Of a stretch of 38,265 nucleotides of DNA, positions 16,262 through 26,025 are shown in pieces. The stretch covers positions 1 through 38,265 of the forward strand of contig JAGFIS010000010.1 of the NCBI GenBank assembly GCA_024103425.1, read 5' to 3'. The stretch comes from Chitinophagaceae bacterium (GTDB lineage: Bacteria; Bacteroidota; Bacteroidia; Chitinophagales; Chitinophagaceae). Every line of letters starts with the position of its first letter. Position 1 is the first letter of the stretch. The notes below the pieces were generated by a model. That model saw only the letters and a program-made list of their open reading frames with translations. It did no database searches and was not told where the DNA came from. The position numbers and the translations under genes are program-made.

Positions 16262-16822
16262 TTAGTTACCTGATGGTGCTGCCGGAGTTGCAGGTGCTTC
16301 AGGCTTCTTCAGATTCAGTTTCTTCATTACCAGCGGACCGAGATCATCCTTATCCGGCCATACTATCAGAGCCTCTTTAGTGAAAACGTAAGTGTATCCG
16401 TTTGCCTTAGCAATTTCGTCAATAGCTGCCTTAAGTTTCTGCTGGATCGGCAAGGCTAGTTCTGCTCTTTTGGCGTCGAGCTGCTGAGCAATAATCTGCT
16501 CTTGTTGAGCTAATTCCTGACTCATTTTTGCCAGTTCTCCTCTCTTCACCTCCTTCAGGCTGGGACTCATATCGACAGAATCTTTAATGAATTTATCAAC
16601 TGCCTCATTAAATGAGGTTTGTTTGTCCTGAGCATTCTGATACAAAGAAGTCTGGTATTCCTGCATATGAGCTTGCAATTGTGCAGCTTCAGGCATCAGC
16701 ATAATGATTTCATCGGCGTCAATATACCCGATTTTCAGTTGTTGTGCATTAGCAGTATTCCATCCAAAGATTCCGGCTGAAATAAACAGAACTGTTAGAA
16801 AATGTTTCATTTGATGTTTCAC
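16262..16822 (-). CDS. OmpH/Skp family periplasmic chaperone (second copy)
   Basis: 186 residues. A signal peptide ends at NTANAQ (residue ~27), followed by QLKIGYIDADEIIMLMPEA, the Skp N-terminal strand. A long coiled-coil arm follows (~50-130, rich in Q/E/K/A), then the return strand IDEIAKANGYTYVFTKEALIVW. Skp forms a trimeric jellyfish that carries unfolded outer-membrane proteins to BamA. The C-terminal tail is Pro/Ala rich (KKPEAPATPAAPSGN), unlike the paralogue. An in-frame Met at residue 5 is an alternative start. Last gene of the cluster, 68 bp after its paralogue. Confidence 0.93.
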   Translation of the reverse strand: MKHQMKHFLTVLFISAGIFGWNTANAQQLKIGYIDADEIIMLMPEAAQLQAHMQEYQTSLYQNAQDKQTSFNEAVDKFIKDSVDMSPSLKEVKRGELAKMSQELAQQEQIIAQQLDAKRAELALPIQQKLKAAIDEIAKANGYTYVFTKEALIVWPDKDDLGPLVMKKLNLKKPEAPATPAAPSGN

Positions 16823-16890
16823 GATTTGTTTATAATATAATAGTGTTTAAAACCCTTTCTCCGGCTGCATGCCCGGTGCCACTTTTTCTT

Positions 16891-17403
16891 TTATTTAACA
16901 CCCAGCATCCGCAGTATATCGTCACTCTTATCCAGTTTAGGGTCGGCAAAGATAACGGTAATTCCTTCACTTTTGTCTAAAATAAAATCATACATTTTTT
17001 CAGCCGCCAGCTTCTGAATGGCATTGTAAACCTTATCCTGTATAGGTTTTATGAGTTCTTCTCTTTTCTTAAAAAGATCACCTTCAAAGCCAAATCTTCT
17101 TTTCTGGAGGTCTCTCAGGATTTTCTCAGCGTTGAAAATCTGATCTTCTCTTTTCTTCTTCAGCTCATCGCTCAGCATAACCTGTTCGGCATCATAGTCT
17201 TTATACATCTTCTGTAGCTCGGCTGCTTTCTGGTCGAGCTCCTGTTGCCACATTTCACTGAATTGGTCCAGCTTGGTTTGTGCTTCTGCATAATCAGGAA
17301 TCTTTTCCAGAATGTATTTAGAGTCGATGACCGCATAGCGCTGTGCACTCACGGTAGTGATGGCTGCAAAACAGATGGCAATGCCCAGGATTAGCTGTTT
17401 CAT
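16891..17403 (-). CDS. OmpH/Skp family periplasmic chaperone (first copy)
   Basis: 170 residues. Signal peptide MKQLILGIAICFAAITTVSA then QRYAVIDSKYILEKIPDYAEA, the conserved Skp/OmpH start. The coiled-coil arm (~40-120) contains QELDQKAAELQKMYKDYDAE and REELIKPIQDKVYNAIQKLA, then AEKMYDFILDKSEGITVIFADPKLD. It lies 27 bp after bamA, so co-expression with the BAM core protein is likely. Tandem ompH paralogues after bamA are common in Bacteroidota (recollection). Confidence 0.95.
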   Translation of the reverse strand: MKQLILGIAICFAAITTVSAQRYAVIDSKYILEKIPDYAEAQTKLDQFSEMWQQELDQKAAELQKMYKDYDAEQVMLSDELKKKREDQIFNAEKILRDLQKRRFGFEGDLFKKREELIKPIQDKVYNAIQKLAAEKMYDFILDKSEGITVIFADPKLDKSDDILRMLGVK

Positions 17404-17430
17404 AATAAATATTTTTTTAAAGTTAATGTT

Positions 17431-20205
17431 TTAGTCCGGTTCCTGACCGAGCATGAAGGTAAACTTGGCTGCACCTTTTATGCCTCCGCCCGGACCGATA
17501 CGATCGAGCCCGATGCCGTAGTCAAACCCGAGCAATCCGAACATCGGGAGGAAGAACCTCATACCGGCACCGACACTTCTTCTCAGTTTAAAGGGATTAT
17601 AATCTTTGAAATTGTACCATCCGTTAGCCGCTTCTACAAAGACTAACCCGTAAATAGTACTGTTCGCCTGCATGCTAAACGGATACCTCAACTCGAAGGT
17701 GTATTTATTAAAGATGGTAAAGAAGTCTCTTGACTGGTTGAGATCCGGATTGATCTTAGGGTTAGAATTATCGTAGATTGGATATCCTCTGTGAGCGATG
17801 ATATCGTAACCCAGTAACCCAAATGTGTTACTCATCCCTGCATCACCCAGCTGGAACCTTTCAAAGGGCGAAAGCGGCGTGTTCTTGTTATACCTGCCAA
17901 GGAAACCGAATTTAGCTGCAGCCTTGATGATGAACTGTTTATTTTTTTCTTCACCTCTGGGCTGACCGATAGGTACATACCACTCGGCAGTGAGCCTTTC
18001 CTTATGAAACTCGACCCACTTGTATTTATCTAAAGCAGATGCGTTTTTGTTGAACAAACTATATGGAGGAGTCAACTGTGTACTGATCATAAAGTTGGAA
18101 CCCATAGTCGGGAATACAGGGTTGGGGCCTGCTGAGTTCCTGGAGAGCGTCAGCTTAAGACTTATATTATTGGAGTTCCCGTTATCCATTCCGGGGAAGA
18201 TATTGTAGTTCTTCAGTTGATAACGCTGGTAACTCAACTGGTAGAACAGCACGAAGAAGTCATCCGGCCAGCGGAGTTGTTTACCCAGAGAAACACTCAG
18301 ACCCATAGTGCGGATGAATGATGAATCTGCATATTTTTTATCATACCAGCCGGTGTATGGGTTAAATGCATTCGCATATTTAGTGTCGTAGTAGCCGATT
18401 GTAAACGAGTTACGTTTCTTACCGCCCAGCCATGGTTCGGTGAATGAGAAGTTGTATGACCTGAACTGCTTTCCGTTACTCTGAGCGCGAAGGCTCAGCT
18501 TCTGGCCGTCTCCCACAGGTAGTGGTGCCCATGCTTTCTTGTTCCATATATTATTAATGGAGAAGTTATTGAAGACAACCCCGAGTGTACCCGTCAATCC
18601 GATTCCACCCCCAAAGCCGGCAGAGAGTTCCAACTGATCCGACGATTTCTCTACTAAGTTCCAGGTAATATCTACTGTTCCGTCTTCGATGTGCGGAATA
18701 ATCTGCGGATCAATTTTTTCAGCATCAAAATATCCGAGAGTACCGAGCTCTCTTCTGGTACGGATGATATCCTGTCTGCTGAATTTCTGTCCGGGGATTG
18801 TTCTGAGTTCGCGCCTTACTACGTGGTCTTTGGTTTTATCATTTCCCATGATATCCACACGGCCGATGGTGGCTTGAGGGCCCTCCTGCAGGCGGATTTC
18901 AAAGTCTATCGTATCGTTGTAAACGGATGTTTCAATTGGTGTAATCTGGAAAAACAGGTAACCGTCATCCATATAGAAACTACTGATATCGCCGCCCTCC
19001 ATCGAAGGGATGATTCCGAGTTTTTTATTGAGTGTCTCAGAATTGTAGATATCACCCTTCTTGATACCCAGCCATGTGGTGAGCACCGAGTCGGAGTACT
19101 TGGTATTTCCTTTCCATGAGATATTGCCGAAGTAATATTTGCCGCCTTCTTTTACTTTGATGGCAACATTCAATCCGGCTTTTTCCTGATAATTGGTATC
19201 GGCTACGATTTGGGCATCCCTGAAACCTAAAGAGTTGTAGTAGTCGAGAATGCTTCTTTTATCTTCTTCATACTTCTTCTCACTGAACTTAGCCGAGCTG
19301 AACAACTTGAATCTTACATACGGGTCGAGGAATGATTTGGTTCGTGAGGGAATCAAATAATCGTTGCCCTTAAGGAATTCGCTGAAAGTGATTCTGTTCT
19401 TCTTTTCAGGAGCATAAACATTGTTCGAAATGCGAGGGAAGAGTGTCAGCCTTGTCTTCTCCTTTGTGCCCTTCATTTGTTTTTTCAACTTCAGATCGGG
19501 CACATTATCATTTCCTGCAAAATAGATTTCGTTAATCTTGACTTTAGGGTTCTTTTTAATATCGAACAACAGGATAACAGCATTATTTGCATTCGGATCA
19601 GGAGTCTGGGTAACGTTTACTTCTACGTTCCTGAATCCTTTCTCTACGTAAAAAGATCTGATTACATCGGTTGCACTCACCTTCAGGCTCTCGGTAACCC
19701 TCGTTGTTCGCCCTTTCGCTATCCCGATTTTCGGCAGCAACTCTTCCTGTTCTGATTTCGGAATTCCTTTAAATTTAAACGAAGAAAGCGAGGGCCGGTC
19801 AGTAATATGTATATCAATAGTTATTTTATTATCGATAAGGCTGGTGATGTAGATTTCTACATCAGAGACTAATTCCTGCTTCCAGAGGTTGTTGATGGCC
19901 TTTGCAAATAGATCTCCACCCGGAATATTTACCTTATCGCCAACTGAAATCCCTGAAATAGAGACAATTAGATTCGGGTCAAAAGTCTGGCTGCCCGATA
20001 TGGTAATACCCGCAATAATGTATTGTTTCGGTGTTTTTGAGTTGAAAATATTCTCAAGAGCCGGATTAATACCTGTCGGAAAAGTGTCCTGAATGCTCCT
20101 AACCTGCGGCAAGACAGGTCTGCGGAGTGTATCAACCTGACCGTAAACATTTAGTGTAAAAAAGGTTAACCCTATCAAGAAGAAATTCTTGCAGATTCGA
20201 AACAT
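17431..20205 (-). CDS. bamA: Outer membrane protein assembly factor BamA
   Basis: 924 residues. Signal peptide (MFRICKNFFLIGLTFFTLNV, cut before YGQ or after Q23). Periplasmic POTRA domains occupy ~60-520; the first begins YIIAGITISGSQTFD, another VKINEIYFAGNDNV, and the last IGRVDIMGNDKTKDHVVRRE. The C-terminal 16-strand barrel (~540-924) includes the conserved GxGGxxGLTGTLG and YSFTEPWLGGKK-type segments. BamA inserts beta-barrel proteins into the outer membrane. It is longer than E. coli BamA (810), as usual in Bacteroidota. The C terminus is TFMLGQEPD rather than ending on an aromatic residue, which is slightly unusual for an outer-membrane barrel. Confidence 0.96.
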   Translation of the reverse strand: MFRICKNFFLIGLTFFTLNVYGQVDTLRRPVLPQVRSIQDTFPTGINPALENIFNSKTPKQYIIAGITISGSQTFDPNLIVSISGISVGDKVNIPGGDLFAKAINNLWKQELVSDVEIYITSLIDNKITIDIHITDRPSLSSFKFKGIPKSEQEELLPKIGIAKGRTTRVTESLKVSATDVIRSFYVEKGFRNVEVNVTQTPDPNANNAVILLFDIKKNPKVKINEIYFAGNDNVPDLKLKKQMKGTKEKTRLTLFPRISNNVYAPEKKNRITFSEFLKGNDYLIPSRTKSFLDPYVRFKLFSSAKFSEKKYEEDKRSILDYYNSLGFRDAQIVADTNYQEKAGLNVAIKVKEGGKYYFGNISWKGNTKYSDSVLTTWLGIKKGDIYNSETLNKKLGIIPSMEGGDISSFYMDDGYLFFQITPIETSVYNDTIDFEIRLQEGPQATIGRVDIMGNDKTKDHVVRRELRTIPGQKFSRQDIIRTRRELGTLGYFDAEKIDPQIIPHIEDGTVDITWNLVEKSSDQLELSAGFGGGIGLTGTLGVVFNNFSINNIWNKKAWAPLPVGDGQKLSLRAQSNGKQFRSYNFSFTEPWLGGKKRNSFTIGYYDTKYANAFNPYTGWYDKKYADSSFIRTMGLSVSLGKQLRWPDDFFVLFYQLSYQRYQLKNYNIFPGMDNGNSNNISLKLTLSRNSAGPNPVFPTMGSNFMISTQLTPPYSLFNKNASALDKYKWVEFHKERLTAEWYVPIGQPRGEEKNKQFIIKAAAKFGFLGRYNKNTPLSPFERFQLGDAGMSNTFGLLGYDIIAHRGYPIYDNSNPKINPDLNQSRDFFTIFNKYTFELRYPFSMQANSTIYGLVFVEAANGWYNFKDYNPFKLRRSVGAGMRFFLPMFGLLGFDYGIGLDRIGPGGGIKGAAKFTFMLGQEPD

Positions 20206-20307
20206 TCAAGAGATTTTAATAGTGCGGCAAATTAATTTGATTCATTATAAGTATTTGTTAAAGCACTACAAAATAAAGGCTTGAAACTCATACCTGAATA
20301 GTGTTTG

Positions 20308-21048
20308 TCAGGAAACCTGCTCACTGGTTTTCCCGAACCTGCGTTCACGGCTTTGGTAGTCGAGGATCGCTTTATAAAGGTCTTCCTTCCGGAAATCGGG
20401 CCAGAGAGTAGGGGTGAAATAAAGTTCTGAATAAGCTATCTGATAAAGCAGAAAGTTGCTGATGCGGTATTCACCGCTCGTACGGATAACCAGTTCCGGA
20501 TCAGGATAATCAGCTGTCCGCAGATAGCCTGCAAACAAATCGGCGCTGATATCTTTTGAGCTGATGGCACCTGATTCAATGTCTTTCGCTATCCTTTTCA
20601 CGGTGTCTGCAATCTCCCACCGGCTCGAGTAGCTGATAGCCATTATAAGTACGAGTCCTGTATTGTTGCTGGTTTCTTTGATGGCCTCAGCCAGTTCATT
20701 CCGCGCGTTTTCAGGCAGTTGTTGAGTGTCGCCTATTACCTGCAACCGGATGTTGTTCTTGTTGAGCGTCGGCACCTCATCGCGGATAGTCTGTACTAAC
20801 AGTTCCATCAGGCCTGTCACTTCATCTTTCGGGCGGTCCCAATTTTCTGTACTGAAGGCATAAAGAGTAAGGTACTTAACTCCCAGTTCGGCACACCCTT
20901 CTACTATGTTCCTCACGCTTTCAACTCCGTGAAAGTGGCCGTACAGCCTGTCGTGGCCTTTGTCTTTTGCCCAGCGGCCGTTGCCATCCATTATAATAGC
21001 TATATGCCGGGGGAGTTTTGCCGTATCAATTTTTTCTTTCAGACTCAT
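20308..21048 (-). CDS. uppS: Isoprenyl transferase (undecaprenyl diphosphate synthase)
   Basis: 246 residues. PRHIAIIMDGNGRWAKDKG contains the catalytic Asp21 and the diphosphate-binding loop. YLTLYAFSTENWDRPKDEV and DPELVIRTSGEYRISNFLLY with FTPTLWPDF are the other family signatures. The enzyme adds cis-isoprene units to farnesyl diphosphate, giving the C55 carrier for peptidoglycan. It is the first gene of the minus-strand cluster leading into bamA (102 bp later). A TACTTTTG box lies 22 bp upstream. Confidence 0.96.
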   Translation of the reverse strand: MSLKEKIDTAKLPRHIAIIMDGNGRWAKDKGHDRLYGHFHGVESVRNIVEGCAELGVKYLTLYAFSTENWDRPKDEVTGLMELLVQTIRDEVPTLNKNNIRLQVIGDTQQLPENARNELAEAIKETSNNTGLVLIMAISYSSRWEIADTVKRIAKDIESGAISSKDISADLFAGYLRTADYPDPELVIRTSGEYRISNFLLYQIAYSELYFTPTLWPDFRKEDLYKAILDYQSRERRFGKTSEQVS

Positions 21049-21070
21049 TTCAATTATAAAACACGGTTGC

Positions 21071-21078
21071 CAAAAGTA
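21071..21078 (-). promoter_or_regulatory. Candidate -7 box for uppS
   Basis: Minus strand TACTTTTG, a full match to TAnnTTTG, 22 bp before the uppS ATG. No convincing -33 element at the expected distance. Confidence 0.45.
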
Positions 21079-21229
21079 GCAAAACCCTGCTTTTTACCGT
21101 TTTTTATTTTCGGCAGATATGTTTTGTTTGGGAGGTTTTACAGCCTTCCGGTAAGATTTGAATATCGAGCCGGAGAGTGTCCGAGAAAATTCGAAGTTAT
21201 CTTTGCTTTGATTCAGCGGTTAAAAAGTT

Positions 21230-21892
21230 ATGGAATTAACTCAGCCATTTTTCTCGGTAGTCATCACAACCTACAATCGGGCACGCTTACTTGTGCGTGC
21301 GTTGGAGTCGTTACAAAAGCAAACCGAGACCGATTGGGAAGCCATAATTATCGATGACGGCAGTACAGACGACACCGCTGAAGCTGTAAAACCATTTTTA
21401 GAGAAAGACCTGCGTTTCAAATATTATAAAACCGGTCCATCGGGCGCTACACCTGCAAGAAATAAAGGAATACAATTGGCAACGGGCAGGTACATCACCT
21501 TTCTGGATTCCGATGATGAATATCGTCCTGACCACCTGCAGCACCGCCGGAAGATTCTTGAAGAGGATGAAGGTATTTCGTTCTTGCACGGGGGTATTGA
21601 GGTTATCGGTGATGAATACGTGCCCGATCGTTTTGATTACAACAAGAAGATACACCTTTCTGAATGTGCTGTCGGAGGCACATTTGTAATCTCTCGCGAA
21701 GTGTACAATACACTAGGCGATTTTGATAATATCCCTTTGGGCAGCGATTCAGATTATCTTGATAGAGTTATACAAAAGGGATTTAAGGTGACGAAAACTG
21801 ACATTCCTACGTATGTGTATCACAGAGAACACGAGAATTCAATTACAAATAATCTGATGCGCATAATGAAAAGGGAAGATGAGAATAAATAA
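21230..21892 (+). CDS. Family 2 glycosyltransferase
   Basis: 220 residues. FFSVVITTYNRARLLVRALE at the N terminus, IIIDDGSTDDTAEAV (~39-53), GATPARNKGIQLATGRYITF and the metal-binding DSDD (93-96) define a GT-A fold GT2 enzyme. The acceptor-side half has GSDSDYLDRVIQKGF. No membrane anchor. GT2 enzymes transfer sugars from nucleotide-sugars to polysaccharide, lipid or protein acceptors; the substrate cannot be told. It is a lone glycosyltransferase, divergent from uppS and not inside a polysaccharide cluster. Confidence 0.9.
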   Translation: MELTQPFFSVVITTYNRARLLVRALESLQKQTETDWEAIIIDDGSTDDTAEAVKPFLEKDLRFKYYKTGPSGATPARNKGIQLATGRYITFLDSDDEYRPDHLQHRRKILEEDEGISFLHGGIEVIGDEYVPDRFDYNKKIHLSECAVGGTFVISREVYNTLGDFDNIPLGSDSDYLDRVIQKGFKVTKTDIPTYVYHREHENSITNNLMRIMKREDENK

Positions 21893-22028
21893 TCATTGTA
21901 GTTTTTTGTTATTTGAATAATAACGGCAATCATTAAAGAATTCTTCGCATTCAGACTATGAAAACTTTCATTTATTCTTATCTTTCAACGCACAAATATT
22001 TATAAACTGAGTATTGAAATCTATGCTA

Positions 22029-23678
22029 ATGAAACAAAGATTAATCGGATGTATCACTTTCATTTTCTGCTTTCTAGCTTTGAGCCAAACAGGGTTTGCG
22101 CAAGACAGAGGAAACCAGGTAGAACGCCCCAAACTAGTGGTGGGTATTGTAGTGGACCAAATGAGATGGGATTATTTGTACAGATATTATGACCGGTATG
22201 GCAATGGTGGTTTTAAAAGAATGTTGAACGAAGGATTCACCTGTGAGAACGCATTTATCAGTCACCTGCCGTCTTTTACTGCTGTCGGCCACGCTACTGT
22301 TTATACAGGTTCTGTTCCTGCCATTCACGGTATCACCGGCAACGACTGGAATGATCAGGTGACGGGAAGAAAATGGTATTGCGTAGAAGATACTGCTGTT
22401 CAGTCTGTAGGCGCCGATAATGATAATGGTAAAATGTCTCCGCGCAATTTGTTGGTGACAACTGTTACGGATGAGTTGAGACTGGCGACAAATTTCCATT
22501 CAAAAGTCGTGGGTGTTTCCTTAAAAGACAGAGCATCCATTATCCCGGCAGGACATGCGGCGAATGCAGCTTTCTGGTTCGATGATAAGACAGGCCGGTT
22601 TATCACCAGTACCTATTACATGAATGATCTTCCGGATTGGGCGAAAAAGTTCAATGATGCTGATATGCCTTCCAAGCTGGTAGCCGGCGACTGGCATACT
22701 CTTTATCCGATGAATACCTATGTACAGAGTACGGCCGATAATGTAGTATGGGAAGGTGTCGTGAAGGATGAGGAGGAATCACCTGTATTCCCACATATGA
22801 TTTCAAGATTTTACAACAAGAAGAAAGGGGAGGTCAGAACCACCCCTTTCGGGAATACGCTGACTCTTGAATTTGCCAAAGCTGCACTGAAAGGTTATCA
22901 GCTAGGACAGGGGAGTTATACAGATTTTCTGACGATTAACTGCGCTTCCACCGACTATGTCGGACACAGATACGGACCGAATTCTATTGAAGTGGAGGAT
23001 ACCTATCTGAGGCTCGACAAAGATTTTGAAGACTTCTTTTATTTCCTCGACAGGACTGTCGGCATCGGTAATTATACTGTATTTCTTACGGCTGATCACG
23101 GTGCGGCACACTCCATCAAGTTTATGGAAGAATATAATCTGCCTGCAGGATTTCTGAAGACAAAGGATATCGTGAATAATCTGAAGGCATACATAAAAGC
23201 CAAATACAAAACAGATAAGATTATAAAAGAAGACCTCAACTATCATGTCGCTTTAGATAAGCCGTTAATCGACCGTTTGAAGCTGAACTATGAGCAGGTA
23301 AAGCGCGATGCAGTTTTATTCCTTCAGACCCAACCGGGGGTTGAGTTTGCCGTGGATATCGAGAACTTAGGCAGCTCACCTCTGCCCGAGCCGATCAAAT
23401 CGATGATTGCTAACGGATACAATCCTAAGAGAGCAGGCGCTTTGATGATTGTTCAGGAGTCGGGATGGTTTGGAAGTAGTGGAACCGGTACCACACACGG
23501 TAGCTGGAACCCACACGATACTCATATTCCGATGGTCTTTATGGGATGGGGAATTAAGCACGGCAGATCGACAGATACCTATCACATGACGGACATTGCA
23601 CCGACCATTGCGGCTATGCTGCGTATTCAGATACCGAGCGGTGCGACCGGCAGGGTAGTATCTGAAGCATTGAAATAA
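22029..23678 (+). CDS. Secreted alkaline phosphatase, PafA-like
   Basis: 549 residues from ATG 22029. This start gives a clean signal peptide (MKQRLIGCITFIFCFLALSQ, cut near GFAQ); upstream in-frame ATG 22023 and TTG 22014 are alternatives. LVVGIVVDQMRWDYLYRYYD supplies the first metal-binding Asp. LPSFTAVGHATVYTGSVPAI holds the putative nucleophile Thr84. SLKDRASIIPAGHA carries the Lys and Arg pair expected of the PafA phosphomonoesterases. TADHGAAHS and a late THGSWNPHDTHIPMVFMG supply the other metal ligands. PafA of Flavobacteriia is a phosphate-insensitive periplasmic monoesterase; the role here would be phosphate scavenging. No Pho regulator is seen nearby. A terminator follows. Confidence 0.92.
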   Translation: MKQRLIGCITFIFCFLALSQTGFAQDRGNQVERPKLVVGIVVDQMRWDYLYRYYDRYGNGGFKRMLNEGFTCENAFISHLPSFTAVGHATVYTGSVPAIHGITGNDWNDQVTGRKWYCVEDTAVQSVGADNDNGKMSPRNLLVTTVTDELRLATNFHSKVVGVSLKDRASIIPAGHAANAAFWFDDKTGRFITSTYYMNDLPDWAKKFNDADMPSKLVAGDWHTLYPMNTYVQSTADNVVWEGVVKDEEESPVFPHMISRFYNKKKGEVRTTPFGNTLTLEFAKAALKGYQLGQGSYTDFLTINCASTDYVGHRYGPNSIEVEDTYLRLDKDFEDFFYFLDRTVGIGNYTVFLTADHGAAHSIKFMEEYNLPAGFLKTKDIVNNLKAYIKAKYKTDKIIKEDLNYHVALDKPLIDRLKLNYEQVKRDAVLFLQTQPGVEFAVDIENLGSSPLPEPIKSMIANGYNPKRAGALMIVQESGWFGSSGTGTTHGSWNPHDTHIPMVFMGWGIKHGRSTDTYHMTDIAPTIAAMLRIQIPSGATGRVVSEALK

Positions 23679-23693
23679 AGTATAACAAGACAT

Positions 23694-23743
23694 AAAAATC
23701 TCCTCTTCCACACGGCTGCTGTACGAATGGTGAGGAGATTTTT
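23694..23743 (+). terminator. Rho-independent terminator after the pafA-like gene
   Basis: AAAAATCTCCTC / GAGGAGATTTTT, 12-bp perfect stem, 26-nt loop, followed by CTTT. It starts 16 bp after the stop codon. Confidence 0.75.
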
Positions 23744-23793
23744 CTTTGGATGCAGGCTGTAAAAAGCAGCCTGACGATTAAAAAGTAAATAAC

Positions 23794-24852
23794 ATGGATA
23801 CAGTAAAAGCATACGGAAATCTATCGGCGACAGAAGATTTGATTCCCCTGGAAATTCAGAGGAGAGATTTGCTCCCCTCGGATGTAGCGATTGAAATTCT
23901 ATACTGTGGTGTTTGTCATAGCGATATTCATACAGCGCGTAGCGAGTGGGGGCAGTCGCGGTACCCTGTCGTGCCCGGTCATGAGATTATAGGGAAGGTA
24001 ACGGATGCCGGTGCTGAGGTGACACGATTTAGGCGTGGAGATATTGTTGGTGTCGGCTGTATGGTAGATTCCTGCCGCCATTGCCATGCGTGTGTGGAAG
24101 GGCTGGAACAGTATTGTGAAAACGGAACTGTGTTTACTTACGGAAGCAGGGATAAAATCTCAGGCGGACATACCTATGGCGGTTATTCGGAAAAAATTGT
24201 AGTTGATGAGAGTTTTGTTTTACGGATTCCGGAATCCCTGGATATCTCGAAGGCTGGTCCGCTCCTGTGTGCCGGTATCACTACCTGGTCGCCTTTGAGG
24301 CACTGGAATGTGAAAGCAGGTGACAAAGTAGGAGTGATTGGGCTGGGGGGCTTAGGACACATGGCTATCAAACTGGCTCATGCGATGGGTGCTTATGTTG
24401 TGATGATTACCTCATCGCCCGGAAAAGCAACAGATGCCAAACTGCTGGGAGCGGATGAAGTGATCATCTCGAAGGATAAAGATCAGATGCGCGCACAAGC
24501 TAATTCCTTTGATTTTCTACTGAACACTATTCCTGTTGCACATGATGTGGATCCGTATTTAAAACTCCTTAAGCGTGATAAGACAATGGTAATCGTGGGT
24601 GCCAATGAACCGCTGACGCACATCAACGCTGCATTGCTCGTTCGCAATAGAAAGAATCTCGCAGGATCGCTGATCGGAGGGATCAAAGAAACGCAGGAGA
24701 TGCTCGATTTTTGTGGAGAGCATGGTGTATTACCTGAGGTAGAAATAATAAATATTCAGGATATCAATGAGGCATGGCACAGGGTGGTGAAATCGGATGT
24801 CAAGTACAGGTTTGTTATCGACATGAAATCCCTGAAGAATGAAAAACCATGA
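23794..24852 (+). CDS. Zinc-dependent alcohol dehydrogenase (cinnamyl-alcohol/YahK type)
   Basis: 352 residues. Medium-chain dehydrogenase with catalytic zinc ligands Cys41 (YCGVCHSD), His63-Glu64 (PGHE) and a Cys in PLLCAGITTW. The structural zinc site is Cys94, Cys97, Cys100 and Cys108. The Rossmann motif is GVIGLGGLGHMAIKLA. The order and spacing match the CAD/YahK group, which are NADPH-preferring reductases of broad aldehydes. The physiological substrate is unknown. It is followed by a flavin oxidoreductase 102 bp later on the same strand, possibly a shared redox or detoxification role. Confidence 0.93.
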   Translation: MDTVKAYGNLSATEDLIPLEIQRRDLLPSDVAIEILYCGVCHSDIHTARSEWGQSRYPVVPGHEIIGKVTDAGAEVTRFRRGDIVGVGCMVDSCRHCHACVEGLEQYCENGTVFTYGSRDKISGGHTYGGYSEKIVVDESFVLRIPESLDISKAGPLLCAGITTWSPLRHWNVKAGDKVGVIGLGGLGHMAIKLAHAMGAYVVMITSSPGKATDAKLLGADEVIISKDKDQMRAQANSFDFLLNTIPVAHDVDPYLKLLKRDKTMVIVGANEPLTHINAALLVRNRKNLAGSLIGGIKETQEMLDFCGEHGVLPEVEIINIQDINEAWHRVVKSDVKYRFVIDMKSLKNEKP

Positions 24853-24929
24853 TTGATTTCCTTTTCCGGTCGGCAGGTTCCCGGGTCCATTTCTTAACAT
24901 AGGTTAAATGGCAGCCGGATTCTTAGGGT

Positions 24930-24937
24930 TACCTTTG
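24930..24937 (+). promoter_or_regulatory. Candidate -7 box for the LLM oxidoreductase gene
   Basis: TACCTTTG, fitting TAnnTTTG, 17 bp before the ATG at 24955; no clear -33 element at the expected distance. Confidence 0.4.
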
Positions 24938-24954
24938 TAAAAAGCGTTAGAATT

Positions 24955-25995
24955 ATGGAGATAGGAATCGGAATGTTTGGCGACCTGAGGTTTGACAAAC
25001 AAAAGAATTTATATCAGAAACCATCAGAGCGTCTTCATGAATTGATTGAAGAGGTAAAGCTTGCCGATGAATTAGGAGTAGATGTTTTTGCTATGGGCGA
25101 GCACCATAGGCCCGATTATGCTGTTTCATCCCCTGAAATCGTTTTGGCTGCACTTGCTACGGTGACCAAACGCATCAAGTTGTCAAGTGGAGTGAGTGTA
25201 TTGAGCTCTGCCGACCCTGTTAAGCTGTATCAGGATTTCTCTACGATTGACCTAATGTCTGATCGCAGGGTAGAGATTATGGCAGGCCGCGGAAGTTTTA
25301 TTGAGTCGTTTCCTTTGTTCGGATACGAGTTGAAAGATTACAACGCTTTATTTGAAGAGAAACTCGATCTGTTATTACAACTGAATACTACTGAAACTTT
25401 GACCTGGCGCGGGAAGTTCCGTGCTCCGATTGAAGAGCAGACCGTTTATCCCCGTCCGGGCAGAGAACTGCCTGTATGGATTGCCGTGGGTGGAACGCCT
25501 AACTCGGTATTGCGTGCTGCACGCTTAGGGCTGCCGATTATTTTTGCGATTATAGGCGGAATGCCGAGCCAGTTTCTGCCGTTGATTGATTATTATAAAG
25601 AACAGTATAAACAATTCGGTCACGACCCTGCTAAGATGGAAATAGGAGTGCACTCACATACCTTTATTGCCGATACGCAGGGAGAGATTCTCAGCGACTA
25701 TTTCCCTTATTATGCTGCCCAGATGGACAGGATTGGCAGGGAGCGCGGCTGGTCTCCTTACACTCGTGCTCAGTTTATGGGGGGAATGAGCGAACACGGT
25801 GCGTTATTCATGGGAGACGCTGATGCAGTAGCAGAGAAGATTATCCGTACAATTGAAATGTTCAAGCTGACCCGTTTTGTGGCACATATCGATGTTGGAG
25901 CGCCGCTGCATAAAGAAACTATGAAAACTATAGAGCTTTACGGCACCAAAGTGATTCCTGCGGTGAAGAAACATTTTGCAGAAAAGGTGAGCTGA
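24955..25995 (+). CDS. LLM-class flavin-dependent oxidoreductase (bacterial luciferase-like)
   Basis: 346 residues. MEIGIGMFGDLRFD, VFAMGEHHRPDYAVSSPEIV, VSVLSSADPVKLYQDFSTID and AGRGSFIESFPLFGY are hallmarks of the luciferase-like monooxygenase group typified by the structure 2I7G (TIGR03858). These are TIM-barrel proteins using FMN or F420; FMN is more likely in this phylum. No substrate is known for the group. It is complete and on the plus strand after the alcohol dehydrogenase. The convergent DHA2 pump ends 30 bp later without an obvious terminator. Confidence 0.9.
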   Translation: MEIGIGMFGDLRFDKQKNLYQKPSERLHELIEEVKLADELGVDVFAMGEHHRPDYAVSSPEIVLAALATVTKRIKLSSGVSVLSSADPVKLYQDFSTIDLMSDRRVEIMAGRGSFIESFPLFGYELKDYNALFEEKLDLLLQLNTTETLTWRGKFRAPIEEQTVYPRPGRELPVWIAVGGTPNSVLRAARLGLPIIFAIIGGMPSQFLPLIDYYKEQYKQFGHDPAKMEIGVHSHTFIADTQGEILSDYFPYYAAQMDRIGRERGWSPYTRAQFMGGMSEHGALFMGDADAVAEKIIRTIEMFKLTRFVAHIDVGAPLHKETMKTIELYGTKVIPAVKKHFAEKVS

Positions 25996-26025
25996 GTAAT
26001 TCTTTTAAATCAACAACAGTAACTA

